Shown: positions 9,091 through 18,447, numbered from the stretch's first letter. The stretch: DNA of 64,000 bases from Bradyrhizobium sp. (GCF_022844465.1 NZ_JALHLP010000001.1:558001-622000), one strand, 5' to 3'. Notes: a model not told the origin generated them from the letters alone. Translations and numbers: made by a program.

Positions 9091-10314
9091 ATGAACGCGC
9101 AAACCGCCGCCCGGCAGACCTCCGTCCCCCAGACCCCTTCGCTGCCGCACGCCAAGCCTGAGACGATCGGGCTCTCGACTGTCCGGCTGCAGCGGGTGTC
9201 GGACGCCTTCAAGCGCGAGGTCGACAAGGGAACGCTGCCCGGCGCCACCGTCATGGTGGCGCGGCGCGGCCAGATCGGCTGGTTCGACGCGATCGGCCGC
9301 CAGGGACCGGCGACCGCCACGCCGATGGCGCATGACAGCATCTTCCGCATCTTCTCGATGACCAAGCCGATCGTCTCCATCGGCATCATGATGTTGCTCG
9401 AGGACGGGCACTTCGTGCTGGGCGATGCGGTCGCCAAGTTCATCCCGGAGTTCGCCGACCAGAAGGTCGGCGTCGAGAACAACGGCAAGCTCGAACTGGT
9501 GCCGGTGCAACGACCAATGACGATCCAGGATCTGTTGCGGCACACTTCGGGCCTGACCTACGACCATACCGGCAGCGGCCTCGTCCAGCAGCTCTACCAG
9601 CAGTCGCGGCTGCGCAGCCGCAAGATCAGCAACGCCGAGCACGCCACCATCATTGCCGGCATGCCGCTGATGTGCCAGCCCGGCGCGGAATGGAATTACA
9701 GCCGCTCCACCGACGTCCTCGGCCGCATTATCGAGGTCGTCTCCGGCAAGTCGCTTGGCGTCTTCCTGACCGAACGCATCCTGGCGCCGCTGCAAATGAC
9801 GGAGACGGCGTTCCACACATCGGAGGCGAACGCCGGGCGACTTGCCGAGGCCTTTGCGACCGATCCCTGGAACGGCGACAAGGTCCAGCTCTTCAATATG
9901 CTGGAGCAGCCGGTGATGGAGTCCGGCGGCGGCGGGCTGGTCTCGACCACCATGGACTACGCGCGGTTCTGCCAGATGCTGCTCGGCGGCGGCGCGCTCG
10001 GCGGGGTCAGGATCATCGGCCGCAAGACGCTGCAACTGATGGCGTCCGACCACCTTTCCGCGAACGTCAAGGTCGACTCGCCGCTGATGCCCCCCGGCCA
10101 CGGCTTCGGCCTCGGTTTCGCCGTCCGCACCCATCAGGGCATGGCGCCGTTCCCGGGATCGACAGGCCAGTTCTTCTGGAGCGGGATGGCCGGCACGTTC
10201 TTCTTCATCGATCCCGCCGAGGACATGTTCGCCGTGTTCATGATGCAGGGCCCAGGCCAGCGCGAATACATCCGCAACATGCTGCGAAATCTGGTGTACG
10301 CAGCGGTGGAGTGA
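9091..10314 (+). CDS. Serine hydrolase, beta-lactamase class C / family VIII esterase-like
   Basis: 407 aa from MNAQTAARQT, preceded by GGGAGAG 8 nt upstream; the longer in-frame reading from 8950 runs into the tRNA promoter region. The S89-M-T-K92 tetrad and a WNYSRS motif near residue 203 give the catalytic Ser/Lys and Tyr of the class C penicillin-binding fold. No signal peptide, so it is likely a cytoplasmic esterase rather than a resistance enzyme. The C-terminal GHGFGLGFAVR and GMAGTFFFIDP segments match this family. Stands alone between the tRNA and a palindromic repeat. Confidence 0.85.
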   Translation: MNAQTAARQTSVPQTPSLPHAKPETIGLSTVRLQRVSDAFKREVDKGTLPGATVMVARRGQIGWFDAIGRQGPATATPMAHDSIFRIFSMTKPIVSIGIMMLLEDGHFVLGDAVAKFIPEFADQKVGVENNGKLELVPVQRPMTIQDLLRHTSGLTYDHTGSGLVQQLYQQSRLRSRKISNAEHATIIAGMPLMCQPGAEWNYSRSTDVLGRIIEVVSGKSLGVFLTERILAPLQMTETAFHTSEANAGRLAEAFATDPWNGDKVQLFNMLEQPVMESGGGGLVSTTMDYARFCQMLLGGGALGGVRIIGRKTLQLMASDHLSANVKVDSPLMPPGHGFGLGFAVRTHQGMAPFPGSTGQFFWSGMAGTFFFIDPAEDMFAVFMMQGPGQREYIRNMLRNLVYAAVE

Positions 10315-10342
10315 GGACAGCCGAGTTCGCGCGATACCCTTT

Positions 10343-10446
10343 GCTGTCATGCCCCGCGAAAGCGGGGCATCCAGTACGCCGTGACATTGATTGTAATCGA
10401 GACGGCTGCGTTTACTGGATCGCCCGCCTTCGCGGACGATGACAGC
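10343..10446. repeat. Intergenic palindromic element
   Basis: 104 bp. The arms start GCTGTCATGCCCCGCGAAAG and end CTTCGCGGACGATGACAGC, imperfectly complementary over about 34 bp, with internal GC palindromes. Lies between convergent genes, so it may also terminate transcription. Confidence 0.7.
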
Positions 10447-10477
10447 GAGTAGAAAATGCGCCCCGTCCCGCCCCCTC

Positions 10478-11245
10478 TCAACTGATCGTTGCGCCGCCGT
10501 CGATGACGATGGTCTGGCCGGTCATGAAGTCACCCGCCTTCGACCCCATCAGTACCGCAGCGCCCGCGATCTCGTCGGGAACGCCGATGCGCAGCAGCGG
10601 CGAACGCGCGGTCGAAGCCTTCAGCGTCTCCGGATTGTCCCATAGCGCTTTGGCGAAATCGGTCTTGATCAGGCCGGGCGCGATGCAGTTCACCCGGATG
10701 TTGTGCTGGCCGTATTCGCAGGCGAGGTTGCGCGCGAGCTGCATGTCGGCGGCCTTGGAGATGGCGTAGGCGCCGAGCACGGTAGAGCCCTTCAGGCCGC
10801 CGATCGACGACACGATCACGATCGAACCATCCTTCCGCTCGATCATCTGCGGAACCACCATGGTGATCAGCCAGTTGTTGGCGACGATGTTGTTGTCCAG
10901 GATTTTTCGAAACTGCTCGTCGGAGATGCCGCCGAGCGGACCGTAGTAGGGGTTGGACGCCGCGTTGCAGACCAGCACGTCGATCTTGCCGAAGGCCCGG
11001 TTGGATTCGGTGACCAGGTTCTGCAGGTTCTCCTTGCTGGAAATGTTGGCGGCGATCGCCACCGCCGTGCCCTTGCCGAACTTGTCATTGATCTCCTTGG
11101 TGACGGCGTCGCAGACATCCTGCTTGCGCGAGGAGATCACGACCTTGGCGCCATGCTCGGCCATCCGCTCGGCAATGGCGCGGCCAATGCCGCGGGTGGA
11201 GCCGGTGATGACAGCGACTTTTCCCGACATATCGAACAGGCTCAT
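10478..11245 (-). CDS. SDR family oxidoreductase
   Basis: 255 aa classical short-chain dehydrogenase. TGSTRGIGRA at about 14-23 binds the cofactor, NAASNPYYGP follows the NNAG-like position, Ser near 146 and Y-x3-K (YAISK) near 159 form the catalytic set, and FMTGQTIVIDGGAT closes the fold. GGAGTGAG precedes the ATG. The sequence IAPGLIKTDFAKALW is of the type seen in mitochondrial DHRS4-like dehydrogenases. Substrate unknown; the setting among acyl-CoA genes suggests an acyl or alcohol intermediate. Confidence 0.88.
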   Translation of the reverse strand: MSLFDMSGKVAVITGSTRGIGRAIAERMAEHGAKVVISSRKQDVCDAVTKEINDKFGKGTAVAIAANISSKENLQNLVTESNRAFGKIDVLVCNAASNPYYGPLGGISDEQFRKILDNNIVANNWLITMVVPQMIERKDGSIVIVSSIGGLKGSTVLGAYAISKAADMQLARNLACEYGQHNIRVNCIAPGLIKTDFAKALWDNPETLKASTARSPLLRIGVPDEIAGAAVLMGSKAGDFMTGQTIVIDGGATIS

Positions 11246-11321
11246 GTCTCACTCCCGATGTTGACCCGGCGCTTTGGCCGGCTTTTGATTTTTTCTCACG
11301 CAGTTTTCGATAATTGGGGCC

Positions 11322-12059
11322 TCACGCCAGCTGGGTCGGCGACGGCGCGACTTCCGGACCCGCCGGCTGGTGCATGGCCTTGTGCGAGGCGTCCGCGATC
11401 CATGGCTGCTGGTTGACCATCGGCAGCCGCCAGCCATTGTGATCCGCACTTGCGAGATGGTCGAGCCGCGTCACCGAGCAATTGTCGATGGTGAAGGCAA
11501 GGCCCTTGTCGGGCAGACCGCCGAGGGCGAGCCCGATCGCCGCCTTGATCGTTCCGCCATGCGCAACCGCGATGATGTCCTTGCCGGCATGTTCGGCCGT
11601 GATCCGCTCGATCCCGCGCCGGACCCGGATGTAGAGGTCCATGAAGCTCTCGCCGCCGGGCGCCGGCTCGTCGATCGCGGCAAACCAGTTGCTGCCGGAC
11701 GGACGGCTCGCCAGGAACGCCGCGCGGTTCTGCCCCTGCCACTCGCCGAGATGCTGCTCGGCGAACGCCGCTTCGTGCGGCATCGCAGCAGGCCTAGGGA
11801 ATCCCGCCGCCCAAATCGCATCCGCTGTCTGATGCGTCCGTTTCAGGCTGCTCGCGTACCACACCGCGTCCCGCGGCAGAATTTTTCCGACCGCGTCGAA
11901 CACCACACGATCGCTGGTGTCGCAGCCAAGGTCCTCTTGCCCATAGATGCAGCCGCCGTCTTCCCTGACCGGCGCGTGCCGCACCCACCACCATCGAGTC
12001 ACCACCACGCCGGCGGCAACAGCGTGCGAAGCGTCATGTGGTTTGGCTGGATTGGACAT
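11322..12059 (-). CDS. Histidine phosphatase family protein
   Basis: 245 aa. The catalytic phosphohistidine lies in VRHAPV (R27-H28), with further marks SSLKRTHQTADAI, FAEQHLGEWQG and the second catalytic His in AVAHGGTIKAAI. These are the order and spacing of the phosphoglycerate-mutase-like branch. It lies 76 nt upstream of the SDR on the same strand, so the two are probably co-transcribed. It may dephosphorylate a small metabolite; CobC-like alpha-ribazole phosphatase is another reading, but no cobalamin genes are near. Confidence 0.85.
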   Translation of the reverse strand: MSNPAKPHDASHAVAAGVVVTRWWWVRHAPVREDGGCIYGQEDLGCDTSDRVVFDAVGKILPRDAVWYASSLKRTHQTADAIWAAGFPRPAAMPHEAAFAEQHLGEWQGQNRAAFLASRPSGSNWFAAIDEPAPGGESFMDLYIRVRRGIERITAEHAGKDIIAVAHGGTIKAAIGLALGGLPDKGLAFTIDNCSVTRLDHLASADHNGWRLPMVNQQPWIADASHKAMHQPAGPEVAPSPTQLA

Positions 12060-12214
12060 CGCGGTGACCCTTCAATACTGTGTGTCCTACGTTAACGCAC
12101 ACCCGGCCTCAAGTGACTTTGATCGCCGGAGTGCTTTGCGCTTGAAATCTTGTTTGAATTCCGCAGGCCGGGGGCGCGGAACCGAAACAAACAATAACAG
12201 ACAGGGAGACACTC

Positions 12215-13000
12215 ATGGGCCGCCTCGAGGGCAAATCCGTCGTCATCACCGGCGCTGGCAGCGGCATCGGGCGCGCGGCCTCGGTTCTGTTCTCCAGCGA
12301 GGGCGCCAAGCTCGTCATCGTCGACCGCGCCGAGGGCGTGAAGGAAACCGCCAGGCTCGTCAGCGACGCCGGCGGTACGGTCGAGGCGGTGGTCGCGGAT
12401 GCCGGTTCGGAAGCCGACGTGAAGGCCTTCATCGACAAGGCGGTTTCGAAATACGGCAGGCTCGACGCGATCTGGGCCAATGCCGGCGTCAGCGGCGGGC
12501 TGGTGCCGCTGGCCGAGCAGACCGTGGAGCAATGGCAGGAGGTGCTGCGCGTCAATCTGATCGGGCCGTTTCTCGCGATCAAGCATTCGATGCCGCACAT
12601 GATCAGCCAGAAGGCCGGCTCGATCGTCTGCACCGCCTCGGTCGCGGGCCTGAAGGCCGGCGCCAGCGGCCATCCCTATGCGGCGAGCAAGGCCGGCGTC
12701 ATCAGCCTCGTGCAAACCACCGCCTACTCGCTGTCCGGCACCGGGGTGCGCGTCAATGCGGTCTGCCCCGGCCTGATCGAAACCGGCATGACCAAGCCGA
12801 TCTTCGACAATGCCAGGCAGCGCGGCACCGACGGCAAGATCGGCCAACTCAATCCCCTGAAGCGGGCCGGCCAGCCGCACGAACTCGCGGCGATGGGCCT
12901 GTTTCTGGCCAGCGACGACGCCTCCTATGTCAACGGCCAGGCGATCCCGGTCGATGGCGGCCTCACCGCCTCGATGCCCTATACCGGCAAGCCGGCCTGA
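12215..13000 (+). CDS. SDR family oxidoreductase
   Basis: 261 aa. TGAGSGIGRA (about residues 12-21), ANAGVSGG, catalytic Ser in CTASVAGLK and YAASKAG identify a classical short-chain dehydrogenase; the C-terminal YVNGQAIPVDGGLT is also typical. CAGGGAGAC lies just before the ATG. Divergent from the histidine phosphatase with about 155 nt between them, and convergent with the EamA gene. The substrate cannot be read. Confidence 0.9.
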   Translation: MGRLEGKSVVITGAGSGIGRAASVLFSSEGAKLVIVDRAEGVKETARLVSDAGGTVEAVVADAGSEADVKAFIDKAVSKYGRLDAIWANAGVSGGLVPLAEQTVEQWQEVLRVNLIGPFLAIKHSMPHMISQKAGSIVCTASVAGLKAGASGHPYAASKAGVISLVQTTAYSLSGTGVRVNAVCPGLIETGMTKPIFDNARQRGTDGKIGQLNPLKRAGQPHELAAMGLFLASDDASYVNGQAIPVDGGLTASMPYTGKPA

Positions 13001-13017
13001 CTTTCGCCGGATCATGG

Positions 13018-13968
13018 TCAAAGTCCGTCGGGCGGCATGCCGGATGATGCCGCCGCCACCGCGCTGCGGCGGATGCGCTCGCGGTAGAAGGCGTAGAGGC
13101 CGGACGCCACGATGATCGCGGCGCCCAGCACCATCATCGCATCAGGCACGTCGCCGAACACGAGATAGCCGAGCAGCATCGCCCACAGCAGCGCGGAGTA
13201 GCGGAACGGCGCCACCGCCGAAATGTCGCCGGTGCGCAGCGCCTGGATCAGATACTGGTAGCCGATCAGCACGAGTACCGCGCCCAACGCCAGCAATCCG
13301 AGCCCGCCGGTCGAAGGCGGTGACCAGCCGCCGAGCGGAAACAGGATCGCAGCGCCCGCGATCGTGACCGTCACGGTCGTGACCAGCGTAATGAACAGCG
13401 ACGGGATATGCGACGGGATTCGCTTGGTCGCGAGATCGCGCAGCGCGCTGAAGGCCACCGACACCAGCGCCAGCAGCGCGAACTGGTTGAAGCCTTCCAT
13501 CCCAGGCCGGACGATGATGAGCACGCCGATGAAGCCCGCCGCGATCGCCGACCAGCGCCGCCAGCCGACCGGCTCGCCCAGGGTCAGCGCGGCCCCCAGC
13601 GTCACCGCCAGCGGCAACGCCTGGAAGATGGCCGCGGTATTGGCGAGCGGCAGATGCACAATCGCGGCCAGGAACGTAATCGTTCCGCCGACTTCGCCGA
13701 ACACCCGCAGCGCCACCGGCTTCATCATCAGGGTGCGCAGCGGGCGCAGCGCGCCCTGGTGCCAGGCGAGCGCCCCGATCAGCACGGTCGCGAACACGCC
13801 GCGGACCAGCATGATCTGGCCGAAGTTCATCTCCGATGACATCGCCTTGGTGATGGCGTCGTTGATGGTGAACGCCGCCATCGAGACGGCCATCAAGAGG
13901 CTGCCGCGAAGGTTGGGGGAAAGCGCGAGCCAGGTCAGGTCGCGCCGGCCTTCTGCGCATATACCCAC
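13018..13968 (-). CDS. EamA family (DMT superfamily) transporter
   Basis: 316 aa with ten predicted membrane helices in two EamA repeats: MAVSMAAFTINDAITKAM opens the first and ALVSVAFSALRDLATKRI starts the second. The first reading frame ATG at 13968 overlaps the APH gene by 34 nt; a later ATG at 13893 would cut the first helix, so 13968 is kept. Likely exports a small organic solute at the inner membrane. It follows the kinase gene on the same strand and may be co-transcribed. Confidence 0.85.
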   Translation of the reverse strand: MGICAEGRRDLTWLALSPNLRGSLLMAVSMAAFTINDAITKAMSSEMNFGQIMLVRGVFATVLIGALAWHQGALRPLRTLMMKPVALRVFGEVGGTITFLAAIVHLPLANTAAIFQALPLAVTLGAALTLGEPVGWRRWSAIAAGFIGVLIIVRPGMEGFNQFALLALVSVAFSALRDLATKRIPSHIPSLFITLVTTVTVTIAGAAILFPLGGWSPPSTGGLGLLALGAVLVLIGYQYLIQALRTGDISAVAPFRYSALLWAMLLGYLVFGDVPDAMMVLGAAIIVASGLYAFYRERIRRSAVAAASSGMPPDGL

Positions 13969-14993
13969 GCGGCCTTCGACAGCGGCACGGTGCGCGCTGC
14001 CGACTCCAGCGCCTTGGCGTTGGACGCGGTGCCGTCCCGAACCCGCCCGGCGATGCCCTGGGTGATGCCGGCCAGACGAAACATGTTGTAGGCAAAATAC
14101 CAGTTCAGGTCAGGCACGGCGCTGCCGGTGACCTTGCAATAGATCTGCGCGGCCTCGTCGATATCGGGAATGTTGAGCGCCTTGAGATCGGCATTGGCGA
14201 GACCCGGCATGATCCACTGCATCAGCAAATAGGTGAAGTCGGCCATGGGGTCGCCGAGCGTCGACAGCTCCCAGTCCAGCACCGCCTGCACGCGCGGTTC
14301 GGTGGCGTGGAAAATCATGTTGTCGAGGCGGTAGTCGCCATGGACGATCGAAACGCGCTTCTGTTCCGGCACGGTTTTCGGCAGCCACTCGGCCGCCTTC
14401 TCGAATTCTGGAATATGCTGCGTTTCCGACGCGCGGTACTGCTTGGTCCAGCGATCGACCTGGCGCGCGAAATAATTGCCCGGCTTGCCGAAATCGCCGA
14501 GCCCGATCTTGTCGGGCTCGAAGATGTGGAGTTTCGCCAGCGTCTCGATCTTGCTGGTGAATATCTTGCGCCGGTTTTCCGGTGTCTGCGAGGGCAGCGT
14601 CGGATCCCAGAACACCCGGCCCTCTTCCATCGACATGATATAGAACGCTGCGCCGATCACGGCGTCGTCGGTGCACAGCGCATAGGCCTTCGCGACCGGA
14701 AACCCCTGCTTGCCGAGCGCGGCAATGACGCGGAACTCGCGATCGACCGCATGCGCCGACGGCAACAATTTGCCGAACGGCTTGCGCCGCATCACGTAAG
14801 CTCGCGCCGGCGTTTCCAGCTTGTAGGTCGGATTGGACTGGCCGCCCTTGAACTGGCGGACCGTCAACGGCCCCTTGTAGCCCTCGACATGCTCAACCAT
14901 CCAGCGATCGAGGTTCGCCTCGTTAATGCGATGGCGCTCCTCGACCTCCTTGGTGCCGGAGAACTCTTCGTCTTTCCTGACGCCGTCGGCCAC
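13935..14993 (-). CDS. APH-fold phosphotransferase (ACAD10/11- and LvaA-like)
   Basis: 352 aa. The aminoglycoside-phosphotransferase fold is shown by QFKGGQSNPTYKLE (nucleotide loop), YVMRRKPFGKLL with the invariant Lys, the catalytic VHGDYRLDNMIFH loop (D and N) and LDWELSTLGDP with the metal-binding Asp. This sub-branch is fused to, or lies next to, acyl-CoA dehydrogenases, and is not an antibiotic-resistance enzyme. Here an acyl-CoA dehydrogenase gene lies directly upstream on the same strand, 189 nt away. Probable role: phosphorylating a hydroxyacyl-CoA; this is inference. Confidence 0.88.
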   Translation of the reverse strand: MADGVRKDEEFSGTKEVEERHRINEANLDRWMVEHVEGYKGPLTVRQFKGGQSNPTYKLETPARAYVMRRKPFGKLLPSAHAVDREFRVIAALGKQGFPVAKAYALCTDDAVIGAAFYIMSMEEGRVFWDPTLPSQTPENRRKIFTSKIETLAKLHIFEPDKIGLGDFGKPGNYFARQVDRWTKQYRASETQHIPEFEKAAEWLPKTVPEQKRVSIVHGDYRLDNMIFHATEPRVQAVLDWELSTLGDPMADFTYLLMQWIMPGLANADLKALNIPDIDEAAQIYCKVTGSAVPDLNWYFAYNMFRLAGITQGIAGRVRDGTASNAKALESAARTVPLSKAAWVYAQKAGAT

Positions 14994-15018
14994 GATGACG
15001 CTCCCCTTCGTTTCTTAT

Positions 15019-15145
15019 CCGTCGTTCCGGGGTGGTCCGGAGGACCAGACCCCAGGAGTGCAATTGCACCCCGGGGAACCTCGAGATTCCCCGATGTGCA
15101 CCGCACATCTGAGGTTCGATGCTGCGCATCGCCCCGGAATGACGG
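15019..15145. repeat. Intergenic palindromic element
   Basis: 127 bp between the acyl-CoA dehydrogenase and kinase genes. The ends CCGTCGTTCCGGGG and CCCCGGAATGACGG form an imperfect terminal inverted repeat, with nested smaller palindromes inside (CCCCGGGGAACC and others). Confidence 0.65.
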
Positions 15146-15182
15146 CTGAGAGAGCGCGGCGTTCGCGCCCCCGTTATTTCAG

Positions 15183-16415
15183 TTACTGCGCAGCGTTTGC
15201 ATACTTCCGAAGTTCAAGTCTGGCAATGGCGCGGTTATGCACCTCGTCCGGACCGTCCGCCAGCCGCAGCGTGCGCACATGCGCGTAGTCGCTGGCCAGC
15301 CCCGCCTCATCGGAGACGCCGGCACCGCCATACGCCTGGATGGCGTTGTCGATGATCTTCAGCGCCATGTTCGGCCCCGCCACCTTGATCATGGCGATCT
15401 CGAGCTGCGCGCTCTTGTTGCCGACCTTGTCCATCATGTCGGCGGCCTTCAGGCACAGCAGCCGGTTCATCTCGATGTCGGTCCGGGCTTCGGCAATGCG
15501 CTGTTCCCAGATCGAGTGTTCGATGATCTTCTTGCCGAACGCGGTGCGCGACGACAGCCGGCGCACCATCTTCTCCAGCGCCGCCTCGGCCTTGCCGATG
15601 GTGCGCATGCAGTGATGGATGCGGCCGGGACCGAGGCGGCCCTGCGCGATCTCGAAGCCCCTGCCCTCGCCGAGCAGGATATTCTCCTTGGGAACGCGCA
15701 CGTTCTCCAGCAGGACCTGGGCGTGGCCGTGCGGCGCGTCGTCGAATCCGAACACCGGCAGCATCTTCTCGACCTTGATACCGGGGGTGTCGAGCGGAAC
15801 GATGATCTGGGACTGCGCCTGGTGCCGCGCGGCCTTCGGGTCGGTCTTGCCCATCAGGATCGCGACCTTGCAGCGGGGATCGCCCATCCCCGACGACCAC
15901 CATTTGCGGCCGTTGATGACGTAATGATCGCCGTCCTTTTCAATGCGGGTCTCGATATTGGTCGCGTCCGAGGAAGCCACCGCCGGCTCGGTCATCAGGA
16001 ATGCGGAGCGGATTTCGCCGTCCATCAGCGGCCGCAGCCATTTGCGCTTCTGCTCCCTGGAGGCGTAGCGCATGAACACTTCCATGTTGCCGGTATCGGG
16101 GGCGGAACAGTTGAACACTTCCGAAGCCCAGCTGATGCGGCCCATTTCCTCTGCGAGCGGCGCGTATTCGAGGTTGGTCAATCCCGCGCCGCGGAATTCG
16201 TCGTCCTCATGCGACGACGGCGGCATGAACATGTTCCAGAGGCCCTCGGCCCTGGCCCTCTTCTTGAGGTCTTCGAGGACCGGGATCACCTTCCAGCGCG
16301 GTCCCTCGGCGTCCTGCTTCTGGTAGATCGGCACCGCGGGCCGGACATGCGCGCTCATGAACGCCTGCACGCGGTTGAGCCATTCTTTCTGGCGATCTGA
16401 CATATTGAAGTCCAT
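15183..16415 (-). CDS. Acyl-CoA dehydrogenase family protein
   Basis: 410 aa from [24 protein letters not shown] upstream fixes this start over a longer in-frame reading to 16571. FAD-dependent alpha,beta-oxidation of an acyl-CoA. Family marks are [20 protein letters not shown] (flavin/substrate loop), [29 protein letters not shown] and the C-terminal [15 protein letters not shown]. Length and motifs match the ACAD11/LvaC-like branch. It is divergent from a TetR regulator with a shared operator, and upstream of the APH kinase. Confidence 0.92.
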   Translation of the reverse strand: MDFNMSDRQKEWLNRVQAFMSAHVRPAVPIYQKQDAEGPRWKVIPVLEDLKKRARAEGLWNMFMPPSSHEDDEFRGAGLTNLEYAPLAEEMGRISWASEVFNCSAPDTGNMEVFMRYASREQKRKWLRPLMDGEIRSAFLMTEPAVASSDATNIETRIEKDGDHYVINGRKWWSSGMGDPRCKVAILMGKTDPKAARHQAQSQIIVPLDTPGIKVEKMLPVFGFDDAPHGHAQVLLENVRVPKENILLGEGRGFEIAQGRLGPGRIHHCMRTIGKAEAALEKMVRRLSSRTAFGKKIIEHSIWEQRIAEARTDIEMNRLLCLKAADMMDKVGNKSAQLEIAMIKVAGPNMALKIIDNAIQAYGGAGVSDEAGLASDYAHVRTLRLADGPDEVHNRAIARLELRKYANAAQ

Positions 16416-16550
16416 GGGAGGCTCCTGACCTTCAGCTTCGGGGATCGTTGGGCCGCACTGTCCGCCCGCCCCGGCATTCCCGCAAGGCATTTCGCGGCTG
16501 CGAGGCGACGGCGCGTATCGGGCCGAAACGCGACGCTGCCGCCGCGCGAA

Positions 16551-16597
16551 TTGACTTTTCCTGCCCTTCAAACGATAGTTTCATACAACTGTTTGAA
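16551..16597 (+). promoter_or_regulatory. TetR promoter overlapping an inverted-repeat operator
   Basis: TTGACT (16551-16556) and GATAGT (16574-16579) are 17 nt apart and read toward the TetR gene. TTCAAAC (16567-16573) and GTTTGAA (16591-16597) form a perfect 7-bp inverted repeat with a 17-nt spacer covering the -10. On the other strand TTGCAA-N17-AACTAT faces the acyl-CoA dehydrogenase, so one bound repressor could block both. Confidence 0.55.
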
Positions 16598-16624
16598 TTG
16601 CAACGCCGCAAGCGGGTTCCTGAT

Positions 16625-17299
16625 ATGTCGAGCGATCGGACCAGGTCTGCCATCCTCGCCGCAGCCGAACGGCTTTACGCCGATCGCGGCTTCGGCGACG
16701 TCACGCTGCGGGACATCGTCGCGGAGGCCAGCGTGAACCTCGCCGCGGTGAACTATCACTTCGGCTCCAAGGACGAACTTATCGCGGAGTTGTTCGTCAC
16801 CCGCAGCCTGGCCACCAACCGCGAGCGGCTCAATGAATTGAAAACCGCGGAGGAAACGGGCGGCGGCAGGGCACCGATCGACGCCATCCTGCGCGCCCTG
16901 GTGGGACCGACCTTGCGCGGCTGTCTCGGTCCCGACCGCGAAGGATCGACCGCGGCGCGCTTCATGATCCGCGCCTCGATCGAATCGGTGCCGCCGATCC
17001 GCCGCATCAAGAACCGCGAGGTCGATCATTTGCGAAAATTCATCGCCGCGATGCGCCGCGCCATGCCCGGCCGCGACGACGTCGATCTGTATTGGGGTCT
17101 GCATTTCGCGCTGGCGATGTCGCACCACACCATCCGGGAGAACGAGCGGCTGACAAAACTTTCCGAAGGAAAATGCGACCTCGACGACGTTCAGGGAATC
17201 ATTGATCGCGTTGTCGCGGTGTCGGTGATGGCGCTGACGGGCGGCGCGACGCAGGCCAGGAAACCCGCCGGCAGGCTGGCGGCGCGGGGAGCGCGCTGA
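16625..17299 (+). CDS. TetR/AcrR family transcriptional regulator
   Basis: 224 aa from MSSDRTRSAILAAAERLYAD. Residues 8-55 form the TetR helix-turn-helix (FGDVTLRDIVAEASVNLAAV then NYHFGSKDELIAELF). The rest is a helical ligand/dimer domain. Divergent from the acyl-CoA dehydrogenase with 209 nt between, containing the 16567-16597 operator. It probably represses itself and the fatty-acyl genes until an acyl-CoA ligand binds. Confidence 0.9.
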   Translation: MSSDRTRSAILAAAERLYADRGFGDVTLRDIVAEASVNLAAVNYHFGSKDELIAELFVTRSLATNRERLNELKTAEETGGGRAPIDAILRALVGPTLRGCLGPDREGSTAARFMIRASIESVPPIRRIKNREVDHLRKFIAAMRRAMPGRDDVDLYWGLHFALAMSHHTIRENERLTKLSEGKCDLDDVQGIIDRVVAVSVMALTGGATQARKPAGRLAARGAR

Positions 17300-17377
17300 C
17301 GCGAATGTCGGGGGCCGGCGGCCTCGTGGTTCGGAGCATCGTTGATGATGCGCAGCGTTGACGCGCTCCCTATACGT

Positions 17378-17458
17378 CGTCATTGCGAGCGCAGCGAAGC
17401 AATCCATGCTTACTTCCCTTGCGGCGCGATGGATTGCTTCGCTGCGCTCGCAAAGACG
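17378..17458. repeat. Intergenic palindromic element
   Basis: 81 bp with 30-bp arms differing at one position (CGTCATTGCGAGCGCAGCGA against TCGCTGCGCTCGCAAAGACG at the other end). It sits in the 289-nt convergent gap 17300-17588, which otherwise shows nothing I recognise. Confidence 0.8.
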
Positions 17459-17588
17459 ATGGATACAGTTTTGCGATTTCGCAGCGCATTTCGCCCGAGG
17501 CTTGCTTTCGTTCAGTGGCCCCCTTTGGCTGGACAGGTTTTACGTGTTTGCCCGTCGCGTTATCTTGGCGCAGTCTTCTCCGGCCGTC

Positions 17589-18347
17589 CTAGTCCGGATA
17601 CTCTTCCGAACCCTGAACCCAAAGGAACGACTGCAAGTCGATCATGTCGCGCGGCTTGAGGTCTTGAATGTCGGTTCGCACGCGGCGGACAAACGAGAGG
17701 AGATCGCGATACAGCGGCCACGAGGGCCGTGAAGCGTAAGCAAGCTCGACGCCGTAGCGTCGCGCGGCTTCCCTTGTGACGGTCGGCTTGAAGAAAAAAT
17801 GGGTCCTGGGTTGCGCGATAAAACCAAACACCGTTACCAGCGGCCAGGTCAGCACCCGGGTTTGTCGCTGCGGCAGCGCGGCCACGGTTTCGATCCAGGA
17901 AGAGAAGCGCGCTTCCATCGCGCGCGCGCCGTGCAACAGATCGAACAGCCCGCGCGAAAACGCCTCCGCCCCCGCCTCGGACCGGATCGCGTCCCGCAAC
18001 GCCATCTTCTCGAACGAGAAAAGCAGATTGGTGCGCGACTCGATGCGGCTGGCGAGCGCCGCTATTTCCGCGAAGCGGCCGGAACGGAGCTTTGCCGCAA
18101 ATTGCGTTTCGCCGAGCCCGTCACGCCAGCGCAGATGCGCCTGCCATTTGTAGTCCCGTTCCAGTTCGACATAATCGTCATCCCTGAATCCGCCCGGAAA
18201 CCTCCTCACGAATTTGCGGCGTGCGCGCCGGGCTTGGACGAAATTCGCCGGGAGCCTCGTCGTTGTCAGAGCGCCGACGGATCGCCGTCGCGGGGCGCGA
18301 TCGGGACCTGGCGGCGTGGCCTTGGCGTTTTGTCGAGGCGTGGTCAT
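17589..18347 (-). CDS. Conserved hypothetical protein, 252 aa
   Basis: From MTTPRQNAKATPPG; an in-frame ATG 13 codons earlier is the alternative. An Arg-rich N-terminus (RARRKFVRRFPGGF) precedes a soluble domain with WQAHLRWRDGLGE, SRTNLLFSFEKMALRD and a C-terminal DMIDLQSFLWVQGSEEY. These segments look conserved and enzyme- or DNA-handling-like, but I do not recognise the family. It has no membrane or signal segment. Convergent with the TetR gene across a palindromic element. Confidence 0.65.
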   Translation of the reverse strand: MTTPRQNAKATPPGPDRAPRRRSVGALTTTRLPANFVQARRARRKFVRRFPGGFRDDDYVELERDYKWQAHLRWRDGLGETQFAAKLRSGRFAEIAALASRIESRTNLLFSFEKMALRDAIRSEAGAEAFSRGLFDLLHGARAMEARFSSWIETVAALPQRQTRVLTWPLVTVFGFIAQPRTHFFFKPTVTREAARRYGVELAYASRPSWPLYRDLLSFVRRVRTDIQDLKPRDMIDLQSFLWVQGSEEYPD

Positions 18348-18447
18348 CACGCCGCAACGTCCTGGTAACGCGGCGGTTCCGCGCACCAGGCGCTGCGGGG
18401 AACCGGAATGGGTCGTCTTCGTTTGACAGGGAAACAGGAGAACGCAG

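Noticed and set aside
13935..14993. Aminoglycoside resistance kinase
   Set aside because: The fold is APH but the motifs and the acyl-CoA dehydrogenase neighbour match the ACAD10/11-like branch.
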